The notes under the pieces are model-generated. The model did not search any database. It worked only from the letters and a program-made list of their open reading frames with translations, and was not told where the DNA came from. Of a stretch of 43,216 bases of DNA, positions 17,382 through 24,270 are shown in pieces. Numbering within the stretch: the stretch's first letter is position 1; every line of letters begins with the position of its first letter. Made by a program: the position numbers and the translations under genes. Origin of the DNA: a virus. The stretch covers positions 1 through 43,216 of the IMG/VR virus record IMGVR_UViG_3300036785_000047; one strand, 5' to 3'.

Positions 17382-19994
17382 TCACTCCTCAGCTTGGCTG
17401 GTCTCTTGTGACTCCCAATTGACATAGAAGTCACACCCGCAACCATCATGGTCGCCAGGCATGTAATAGTCACGATCAGGGAAGCCACCAGTGTTTGCAA
17501 GGACATCGTCCGTCCAGCCATGGAACTCAACGCCATCCAAGTCTTCATGTGGCTGAAATGGTTTTGGCACATAGCCATGGACCCATGTATAGCTGCCGAT
17601 ATTCATATCATTCTCAGACATAGTATCTGAGACAATCGGCCCAGACGTTATGCCCGTCATCGGCGTCACAGTTGTTGGATCGCTATCACCCATCGCCACG
17701 CCAGGGCTGTTTGCTGTCGGCTGGCCACCTACACGGCTTATTGCCTCTTTGATGATGTCCCATGGTACAAGGCTGGTCGTCGTGATCTCTTCAGCCTCGC
17801 CTGCGACTGATGCCGAGTCAGTCAGATATCCCTTTGCAACTTGGGACAATCTCTGCTCCAGCCAGCTCCAGCCAGCATCGGCACCTTCACTCAAACGGTC
17901 TGCCATATCGACAAAATTGCCAACCGGCATCTTTAACATCTTGGCGATGGTACTGGCGGTATCGATGCTGGCGGAGTCCAGATATTCCTGCCATTGTGTC
18001 TGCAATTGACCCCATGCATCATTGAGCAAAGTTTGCTCATCCAGCCCAGCGGCAGCAATCATCGAGTTGCTAATCAAGAAGCAAAGCTCAATGTTTGAAT
18101 GGCCAACGCACCATGCCCGACCAGATGCTGTCTTGCTAACATTGGTGCGAATCCGAGCGCCAGCACGTTCCAATGCCCTCGACATTGCCGCATTGGCCGC
18201 AGTTTGAACCTTGGACATCAAGTCAGATTCAATCTTGGCCAATTTGGCATTACCTTGTTTTATATGGGCATCAGCTGCCTTTGGTGCTGCAACTAATGAT
18301 GCCGCAGCCGCTGCCGGTGGAGGTGGTACTGGTTGCTGCGGTTCACCACCTTGGGGTGGGCCCTCACCAGAGCTGGGAGGCGATATCCCTGATGAGGGCC
18401 GCCCCACTGGCGCTCCAGCTGGTGGCGATTGAGCTGGCGCGCCAGGCGCAGGAACTACAGCGCTAATGTCAAGCGTCGCATCCATACGCTTAATCAATTG
18501 CGCTGCAATTGTTGGATCAAGCCTCGTTTGCTTAACAACCAAGCGTTCAAGAATCTCTGTCTCGGCAGGCGCCATAGTTTCAGGGAAGCCCATGGTATCT
18601 CTGAGTGCTGCCTGGCTCAATGCCATTCGATCATATGCCTGAATAGCATCCTGGCTACGATCTGGATGCCGAACCAGCCGTGTAGCATTGTGCCAAATCA
18701 GGACTTTGTTGACCCACTCTGGATCCAGGCCTTCAGTCGCTGCAAGCATCACACGCAAATACCCAGCGGTCAAAGCATCATCCATGACCATGACGAGCGG
18801 CTCGATGTGATCGCTGAATGTATCATCCGATACCGACCAAGCCGTCCAATGGTTAAGATCAGCCTTGCCCGTCAAGACTTCTGCGGGGAGGTCCACCGAT
18901 GTCGCCATACGCTCCAGCAACTCAATGCGCTTGGTCGCGTTTTGTGCATCTGGGCGCGATATCGTCAGCTGCCTCGCACCGGCCAATGCATCAACTGGGC
19001 CACGAATAATGATTGGCAGAATTGCGCTTGCGCTACCTTCATCCTGGATGGCTGTCATTGCGGCAGCGACCAACTCTTGCAAGAATGGGTCTTGCTCATC
19101 ATCATTGGCATCTTCGGTTGTGCTGGATTTGATGACCGTCAATCCATCAGGCAACAGCAGCAAACCACTGTTCGCCAAGCGTGATCTGCCGGCCGCACGG
19201 ATATCTCTGGACAGGATAAGCAACTCTTCACAGATGTCCAGGATGGCGGCAAATGGGCTATCTGCTAATGCCTTACGTCGTGGATGTGGATACCATAGCC
19301 TGCTGTAGAATGACCCATCAGGCAATGGTGTTCCAGAGCCAGTCTCGCCAGCATCTTTGATCAGGATTTCACCATCGTTGTTTGAGGTGACTTCGCTGAC
19401 AGATCGTATCTCCCAGACTTCTTCATTGTTATCGCCTGTGAGATATGTATTCGGTGCCCAGCCGAGTAACGAGCACTCACCGGCCACTTCAAAGTTCTCA
19501 GCGATGTCACGTAACATCCCAGCCATTGCCGATGGGTTAGCTGCCAGACGCTGCATCGCATCGTTCGCTGCCGCCATGATATTGGCCGGGCATTCAGGTA
19601 TGTCCTCAAGTGGGATTGGGTCAAGTTCACCTTGGACATATGCAGCAGGGAACAACTCAACCTTGCGTGCCGCGTTGCCAAGAAATGTCGTGGCATAACG
19701 CAACTCACCGATTGAGTCACGATAAGCCCAGGCATCTTCCTGCCACAGTTGCTTGAGTTTCCTCAGCCGTGCGGCCTCTATCCGATTGACCGAACCCATA
19801 CCGTTGCTGATGTTTGTCGCACTCGCCAGCAATGCTCGTTGCTGACGCTTACCATCAGGCGCCGTACCCCAAAAGCCTGCACGCTTTGGCTCTGCTTGTT
19901 GTTGCATTTGCGGGGTACGAGCACGAGCGATGGACGTTACGTTGCCATGCCCATTGGCTGTTGCCTTGGGTTCATTACGCTTTAACAGTGGCAT
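17382..19994 (-). CDS. Portal protein with MuF-like C-terminal region
   Basis: At 870 residues this is much longer than the usual 450-550-residue portal. The portal part (about 1-500) shows the actinophage pattern: RLRKLKQLWQEDAWAYRD, GELRYATTFLGNAARKVEL, VAGECSLLGW, FYSRLWYPHPRRK and the long helix ICEELLILSRDIRAAGRSR. DLPAEVLTGKADLNHW appears later. After a Pro/Gly/Ala linker (about 510-570) comes a helical second region. It ends in a Cys/His motif PGDHDGCGCDFYVNW close to the C-terminus, reminiscent of the end of MuF/SPP1-gp7 head morphogenesis proteins. A portal-MuF fusion is therefore likely. The ribosome site near the start is weak. The dodecameric DNA gate function is general for the family. 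Confidence 0.85.
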   Translation of the reverse strand: MPLLKRNEPKATANGHGNVTSIARARTPQMQQQAEPKRAGFWGTAPDGKRQQRALLASATNISNGMGSVNRIEAARLRKLKQLWQEDAWAYRDSIGELRYATTFLGNAARKVELFPAAYVQGELDPIPLEDIPECPANIMAAANDAMQRLAANPSAMAGMLRDIAENFEVAGECSLLGWAPNTYLTGDNNEEVWEIRSVSEVTSNNDGEILIKDAGETGSGTPLPDGSFYSRLWYPHPRRKALADSPFAAILDICEELLILSRDIRAAGRSRLANSGLLLLPDGLTVIKSSTTEDANDDEQDPFLQELVAAAMTAIQDEGSASAILPIIIRGPVDALAGARQLTISRPDAQNATKRIELLERMATSVDLPAEVLTGKADLNHWTAWSVSDDTFSDHIEPLVMVMDDALTAGYLRVMLAATEGLDPEWVNKVLIWHNATRLVRHPDRSQDAIQAYDRMALSQAALRDTMGFPETMAPAETEILERLVVKQTRLDPTIAAQLIKRMDATLDISAVVPAPGAPAQSPPAGAPVGRPSSGISPPSSGEGPPQGGEPQQPVPPPPAAAAASLVAAPKAADAHIKQGNAKLAKIESDLMSKVQTAANAAMSRALERAGARIRTNVSKTASGRAWCVGHSNIELCFLISNSMIAAAGLDEQTLLNDAWGQLQTQWQEYLDSASIDTASTIAKMLKMPVGNFVDMADRLSEGADAGWSWLEQRLSQVAKGYLTDSASVAGEAEEITTTSLVPWDIIKEAISRVGGQPTANSPGVAMGDSDPTTVTPMTGITSGPIVSDTMSENDMNIGSYTWVHGYVPKPFQPHEDLDGVEFHGWTDDVLANTGGFPDRDYYMPGDHDGCGCDFYVNWESQETSQAEE

Positions 19995-19996
19995 GG

Positions 19997-20323
19997 CTAG
20001 CCTCGCTCACCAAGTAAGCCTGCGACCGCACTCACGCCAAGCACGGCGCACACAAGCAATGTCCATGGCCGCGTTGGGTTGAAGTAAACAAGCACCGCCG
20101 CAATGATCGCAAACCAGAAGCTCAAGCACCAAATGCATGTCACCAGTTCAACCAAGCTGCCGTGGTACTTCGCAGCCATGCGTGCCCTTGGCTTGTCGGA
20201 GATGGTGTCACGGGCGATGATGCGCGACAGCCGATAGACACCCAATGAAACAACGACAAACCAAATTGCCGCAGTAGCATTGCCTGGGTTCTCAGTGGTG
20301 AATATTGCTGGCCAATGGTTCAT
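19997..20323 (-). CDS. DUF1360-type membrane protein
   Basis: This 108-residue protein carries features of DUF1360: YRLSRIIARDTISDKPRAR, then GSLVELVTCIWCLSFWFA with the two family cysteines. Three hydrophobic segments occur at about residues 17-33, 63-80 and 87-103, so it should sit in the host membrane. The family is common in Bacillus and in actinobacteriophage genomes near the terminase and portal genes, but its role is not established. The ATG overlaps the previous stop (ATGA, 20320-20323) and the stop lies just before the portal gene. Confidence 0.8.
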   Translation of the reverse strand: MNHWPAIFTTENPGNATAAIWFVVVSLGVYRLSRIIARDTISDKPRARMAAKYHGSLVELVTCIWCLSFWFAIIAAVLVYFNPTRPWTLLVCAVLGVSAVAGLLGERG

Positions 20324-20778
20324 TGGTAACCTACCACTGCGTTTGGGAAGTGGGCCTTGAGCGTTTGCTCAATTGCAGTCAATGGTTGTTGCCCAACAGT
20401 CGGCGGCAAAACTTTGAGACGGCTCCCACATCCACACCCGGCCAATGGCTGGATGTAAACGTTGACTGTTATGAGGCCAACGGCAACGGTGAGCTCGATG
20501 TATTGCTGCTTACGTGGGTACCGTGGATTGATGTTATCTTCAATGATGGTCTCGATGGGTGCCGTGAAAGCAAGCATTGGCACGTGTGGATAGATAGCAT
20601 TCTCAACCCACACCTCAATCATGCTCGCGTTGCGACGCGCCCTCGCGCGTGGATATAGGGTGGCGATTTCTCCATCAGTTATCCGCACATCTGCGGGGTG
20701 AATGTCGATGACTCGCGCGCGCCAATCCGTTGTGATTGTCGTGCTTGGGTCAGCCGTTGCTCTGCCAATGATGGTCAT
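20320..20778 (-). CDS. Hypothetical protein between terminase and DUF1360 genes
   Basis: This 152-residue protein is not recognised. The start at 20778 is chosen because it overlaps the terminase stop as ATGA (20775-20778); an upstream ATG would lie deep in the terminase gene. The sequence looks globular and beta-rich: TTDWRARVIDIHPADVRI, then a helical ARARRNASMIEVWV, then strands ending in LITVNVYIQPL. A Cys pair follows (GCGCGS, near residue 125), perhaps a metal or disulphide site. It is coupled on both sides to morphogenesis genes, suggesting a packaging or virion-assembly role, but that is context only. Confidence 0.65.
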   Translation of the reverse strand: MTIIGRATADPSTTITTDWRARVIDIHPADVRITDGEIATLYPRARARRNASMIEVWVENAIYPHVPMLAFTAPIETIIEDNINPRYPRKQQYIELTVAVGLITVNVYIQPLAGCGCGSRLKVLPPTVGQQPLTAIEQTLKAHFPNAVVGYQ

Positions 20779-22379
20779 CGCTGCTTCACCAGCCTCTGCA
20801 TGACGGCCGTTGATTGCATGTGCCTTTGAATCAACTGGGCATTGCGTGGTGGCGCCACGATGGAGAGTTGGGTGGACTTCAAGGCTGGCCACAGCGCATA
20901 AAGAAACGCATCGGCGTTGTCTGGTGACCGTCCGATGCGCGACTTGATGTCTTCCTTGGCCTCAATCCATATCTTGCCTTTCTTGATGAAGTATCTTGGT
21001 TGGAGCAATTGGGCTTCAAGCGTGAGTTGGTCGTCGGCTGCTGACGTATCGATCCTGCCATCTTGGAAGAGAATGCGCGCGCCCCACCAAAGCTCTGCGC
21101 GCTGATTCCCATACTCTTTTGACCTTGGGGCATTGCTAGCATTGAACCCTATGATCGTTGGTGTCGTTGCCGGCGGCAGGTTGGTGATTGCCTCGTGTGA
21201 GCGGACTGCCGCGATGATGCCAAATCCGACACCAATGCTATCGATGACCACCTGTTGTGGCATGGTGCTGATGATGGCACTGACAATGTTGTCGGTGACC
21301 TCATTGGGATCACTTGTGCGGTAACGCCATTCTGTCGTTGGTCGATAGCCTTGCGGGGTGGTGGTAACTAGGCGGATGACGGTCTCATCGCCTGTGTCAG
21401 AGCCAGCGACGTCAACACCCAACACCGTGCTCATCTGGGCGTGTGCATTAGCCACGCCTGGCTGGGTGCTGACGCCGCTGGGGCTCGTGGAGTTGGGCTC
21501 GCGCTCACGCTCATTGAATGGTACGCGCGCCTTGACAATGTCAACCAGCTTGATCGTGCTGAGTGTGTCAATGGGTGGGAATTCAGCTTCAACCTTTGAC
21601 AGCCAAAATGGGTGCTGCTCGCCCCAAGCCTTGCGCCGCTGCTCGACCCACTCTGGGCTCAGCAGAACTTCCTTCAGTTCTTGGGGTATGGTGTCGCCTT
21701 CATCGGTAAAGTTGGGCGTGTCCCAAGCACTTATCCTGATGCAGTGATACCCATGCTTTTGCGGGTTGTTATGGATGTCGGCAAAGAGGCTTGTGGGGTC
21801 ATCTGGGTTGCCGATCATGAGGATGCGCGCATGCGTGTTTGTCGCCAAGGTCTCGACAGCATCGATGAGTGATGAGGTGACACCACTGGCCTCGTCCACA
21901 ATGATCAGGAGGTATCGTGCGTGCATGCCCTGGAACGCAGCCGGGTTGTAGTCACTGGGCTTGCGTCCCATGCCCGCCAGGTAGCTGCCGATCCACCACT
22001 CGGTCTGGTTCATGCGACCAGGCAGGTCAGCCTGGGCCTTGAGCTGGTTCAACTCAACCCAGAGTATGCCCTTGACCTGCATGGCCGTCGGCGCAGTGGT
22101 GATCACGCGGGCCGTGGTCGCGGGGTGAACGTCGAGCCAACGGGCGGCAGCAATCGCAGCGATGAATGACTTGCCAGAGTCGTGGCAGGACCTGACCGCG
22201 ACGCGATGATGGTCTTGTAAGGCCTGGAGGATCTGGCGTTGGGCGGACCAGAGGGTCGTGTGAGGCAGGGACGTGGTGACCCAGGCATTGGGGTCATGGC
22301 TTTGCGTGAGTTTCTGGGCTTGCTTGCTTGCTAGCTTGAAAGGCTGGTCTGGGTCAAGCGCCATTGGGCCCTTAGCCAT
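20775..22379 (-). CDS. terL: Terminase large subunit
   Basis: This 534-residue protein packages DNA by ATP hydrolysis and cuts the concatemer. The ATPase half has a Walker A variant RSCHDSGKS (about residues 61-69), an adenine-side PTAMQVKGILW segment, and Walker B LLIIVDEASG. MIGNPDDP is a coupling-type motif. The nuclease half has GVDVAGSDTGDE, VIDSIGVG and DNADAFLYAL, the three acidic motifs of an RNase H-like terminase nuclease. ATG 22379 overlaps the upstream stop over 8 bases; in-frame Met codons further upstream lie inside that gene. Length is normal for the family. Packaging type (cos or pac) cannot be told from the sequence. Confidence 0.93.
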   Translation of the reverse strand: MAKGPMALDPDQPFKLASKQAQKLTQSHDPNAWVTTSLPHTTLWSAQRQILQALQDHHRVAVRSCHDSGKSFIAAIAAARWLDVHPATTARVITTAPTAMQVKGILWVELNQLKAQADLPGRMNQTEWWIGSYLAGMGRKPSDYNPAAFQGMHARYLLIIVDEASGVTSSLIDAVETLATNTHARILMIGNPDDPTSLFADIHNNPQKHGYHCIRISAWDTPNFTDEGDTIPQELKEVLLSPEWVEQRRKAWGEQHPFWLSKVEAEFPPIDTLSTIKLVDIVKARVPFNEREREPNSTSPSGVSTQPGVANAHAQMSTVLGVDVAGSDTGDETVIRLVTTTPQGYRPTTEWRYRTSDPNEVTDNIVSAIISTMPQQVVIDSIGVGFGIIAAVRSHEAITNLPPATTPTIIGFNASNAPRSKEYGNQRAELWWGARILFQDGRIDTSAADDQLTLEAQLLQPRYFIKKGKIWIEAKEDIKSRIGRSPDNADAFLYALWPALKSTQLSIVAPPRNAQLIQRHMQSTAVMQRLVKQR

Positions 22380-22941
22380 TTTGCACCGTCTGGAGGGCTT
22401 GCTCGATGATCGACTGCACCGTGGGATCACTTTGGTCATGGCCGAGACTGGTCACTGTGCTTTGAATGGCTGCTAGCAACCGGTCAGCCTGACTGCGTGA
22501 GAAGTCAATTTGGTCAAGCTTAATGCCGAGCATTGTGGCCTTGTAGCACGCATCGACAAGGTGCCTTTGTTGTGTGCTGAGTTCGGTGATCGCGGGGTGA
22601 GTGGCTAAGCGTAGGCTGCTTTGCTTGGTGGCGGCTTTGCGGTCAATCTGGGCGAACACCCTTGGCGTGCCTTGGGCTGATGGCTTGGAGAAGCGTGATT
22701 GCTCATGCTCGCTCGTGGTGGTTTGGGCGGGGGAGGCGAACACTTGGTCGCTGGTGAGGGTCGCAATGAAATGCTCAAGCCAAAGAATGTGGGCCTGGGT
22801 GCGATGAATATCATCGAGCAAAGCATCGAGTGGTGTGATGTCGACTGGGGCCAGACAGCCAAAAGTCCCAAAGCCCTGTGCTTGGTGGCTTTGGAATGGG
22901 ATGATCTCAGCTGCCATGATGTGGCTCTCGCTCGCCGTCAT
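22372..22941 (-). CDS. Putative terminase small subunit
   Basis: This 189-residue protein lies directly upstream of the large terminase and overlaps it by 8 bases. It resembles actinophage proteins at this place. Residues about 37-62 contain LDALLDDIHRTQAHILWLEH, and the C-terminal half has ERHL-type helices around RHLVDACYKATMLGIKLDQ, followed by ADRLLAAIQSTVTSLG. The region between (about 70-110) is Ser/Thr/Gln-rich. No classic helix-turn-helix is obvious. The start at 22941 overlaps the previous stop (ATGA); an in-frame ATG at 22917 is possible. The function is inferred mainly from order. Confidence 0.6.
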   Translation of the reverse strand: MTASESHIMAAEIIPFQSHQAQGFGTFGCLAPVDITPLDALLDDIHRTQAHILWLEHFIATLTSDQVFASPAQTTTSEHEQSRFSKPSAQGTPRVFAQIDRKAATKQSSLRLATHPAITELSTQQRHLVDACYKATMLGIKLDQIDFSRSQADRLLAAIQSTVTSLGHDQSDPTVQSIIEQALQTVQNG

Positions 22942-23225
22942 GCTCTTTGGGGGTAGGGTAGCGCGATTTTGGGTCTGCGTCTAGTGGGAGTTTTGGAGGT
23001 TTTTGGTAGTGTTGAAGTCGGTGTCTGAAAATTTTTCTCAGAGGTGGGGTAGTTTCTGAGAGCATCCATCGCTGGGCGAGCGCATGACAATTCAAGTTTG
23101 GTCATGTTCCACATGGGTGATCTTTGGCCATGCGTCGCATGATCAAACTCATGACCAAAGAGGTAGTACCCACCAACATCTTTACTAGCGCGCGTGCCCG
23201 CAACCAAGCAGGCCATGTGCCTCAT
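22938..23225 (-). CDS. Small hypothetical protein between RuvC-like and terminase genes
   Basis: This 95-residue frame is coupled by ATGA at both ends (23222-23225 and 22938-22941), strong support for a real gene. The first 60 residues are mixed (VGGYYLFGHEFDHATHG, then KLELSCARPAMDALRN). The last 35 residues are basic and rich in Pro, Thr and Lys (PTSTLPKTSKTPTRRRP) and are probably disordered or nucleic-acid-binding. I do not recognise a family. A His-rich segment might bind metal, which is only a guess. Confidence 0.55.
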   Translation of the reverse strand: MRHMACLVAGTRASKDVGGYYLFGHEFDHATHGQRSPMWNMTKLELSCARPAMDALRNYPTSEKNFQTPTSTLPKTSKTPTRRRPKIALPYPQRA

Positions 23226-23722
23226 GGCGACATCGTGTCAAGTCCTCTGGGTCTAGTCGCTTGGCCATATAGCATATGGTGTCTCCCCACACGTCTGGTG
23301 AATAGCAGCGCGTGCCTTACAGCATCGTTGGCGTGTGGTTCGCCTGGGGACCATAGACCTATCGCGCGCATATAGTCATCGCTGATTGTCGACTTGGCCA
23401 GACTTGGTGCCTGGAGCATCCACACTCGTTTATCAATCCAAAGTAACATCGTTAACTGGCTGGTAATTCTGACTGGCGATAGAAACCAACGCTCCTTGTT
23501 CAACTGCTGGGGAATGAAATCCTCAATGATAACAGCGCAATCCCCAACGCGTTTGATCAATCGCCATAGGTCATATGCCTGTTGATACTCCTCACCTGCC
23601 ATTTGCCCAGAGGCGATATCCCAGTCACATTCGGTATGCGGGGTGGTGTCAGGGTCGACGCCACGGGCGAAACACCACCCAGTTGTCGTGCCTGGATCCA
23701 CAGCAAACACGTTGATTAGCAT
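23222..23722 (-). CDS. RuvC-like Holliday junction resolvase
   Basis: This 166-residue protein has the RNase H-like core of RuvC-type resolvases: FAVDPGTTTGW (Asp9), CAVIIEDF (Glu67) and HANDAVRHALL (Asp133, with His130). These acidic residues would hold the metal ions that cut branched DNA. Phage members resolve recombination or replication junctions before packaging, which fits the place next to the terminase genes. ATG 23722 is preferred: GAGGGAG lies 7 bases upstream, whereas TTG at 23728 would be too close. It is the first gene after the repeat-rich spacer and so is probably transcribed from it. Confidence 0.82.
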   Translation of the reverse strand: MLINVFAVDPGTTTGWCFARGVDPDTTPHTECDWDIASGQMAGEEYQQAYDLWRLIKRVGDCAVIIEDFIPQQLNKERWFLSPVRITSQLTMLLWIDKRVWMLQAPSLAKSTISDDYMRAIGLWSPGEPHANDAVRHALLFTRRVGRHHMLYGQATRPRGLDTMSP

Positions 23723-23764
23723 GGGCAAACTCCCTCAACTACCAAGTTACCGTGAGGTGGCGAA

Positions 23765-23834
23765 AGATACCAAATCAGATACCTCCAAATATCTACAACC
23801 CATGTAGCACATGGCCAAAGATACCCTAGATACC
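23765..23834. repeat. Four AGATACC direct repeats, left cluster
   Basis: The 7-base unit occurs at 23765, 23777, 23819 and 23828, all in the same orientation. The last two are 9 bases apart, the same period as in the right cluster. Confidence 0.75.
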
Positions 23835-23859
23835 TACCTACCCCTTTGGAAGAGAAAGT

Positions 23860-23986
23860 GGTATAAAATGGGATCCACAGGAAACAATCGCAGGTAGGTT
23901 ACTAGTAGCGTAGAGCGAGAGGTATAGGGGCAGGCGTCTAAGGTAACTACGCCAAAGATGCGTCACGATGCGTCCCGTTTTATACC
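23860..23986. repeat. Inverted 14-base repeat pair around a TATAAAA core
   Basis: GGTATAAAATGGGA at 23860-23873 recurs in reverse orientation at 23973-23986 with one mismatch. The AT-rich core resembles a -10 element in both directions, but no well-spaced -35 element is visible. It could be a protein-binding site pair or divergent promoter elements. Confidence 0.5.
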
Positions 23987-24186
23987 CCACGCAAATCCCA
24001 GTCCTGATAAGTTACCCACGACTTTCATTACCTCATCCATACCCATCCACCAAAAGATGTGTCACGATTTACCCCGATGCGCGAACCTGTCCCACCCTGT
24101 CTCCGATTCAAAATGGTATCGGCAAATAAGTCCGTCCAGCCACGATGCGCTATGGTTCGACCCGACATCGTAGATAAGTCCCCTGA

Positions 24187-24250
24187 TAAGATACCTAAGA
24201 TACCTACACCACAACACACATGATCCCATAAGATACCTAAGATACCTACC
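24187..24250. repeat. Paired iteron-like repeats, right cluster
   Basis: Two copies of a 20-base unit, each made of AGATACCTA twice with a 9-base period, start at 24189 and 24231 (42-base spacing). They end close to the stop of the primase-helicase gene. This is the tidiest repeat in the window. Confidence 0.8.
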
Positions 24251-24270
24251 ACTCCAGCGAACCAAAGGCA

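Larger units (their letters stand above)
23723..24270. other. Gene-free repeat-rich spacer, candidate origin or control region
   Basis: This stretch of about 550 bases has no convincing gene. It holds eight copies of AGATACC. Four are at 23765-23771, 23777-23783, 23819-23825 and 23828-23834. Four more form two 9-base-period pairs at 24189-24204 and 24231-24246, 42 bases apart. A 16-base repeat occurs at 23954-23969 and 24053-24068 (one mismatch), CCTGATAAG-type repeats at 24003-24016 and 24182-24195, and an inverted 14-base pair at 23860-23873 and 23973-23986. It lies between the primase-helicase and RuvC genes. Iteron-like pairs suggest a replication origin; a phage promoter/operator region is the alternative. 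Confidence 0.6.

Noticed and set aside
18429-19184. Plus-strand frame of 251 codons opposite the portal gene
   Set aside because: Antisense shadow; low-complexity Arg/Cys/His-rich translation.
23857-23873. TATAAAAT as a plus-strand promoter
   Set aside because: No -35 element at a proper distance and no plus-strand gene downstream; kept only as part of an inverted repeat pair.
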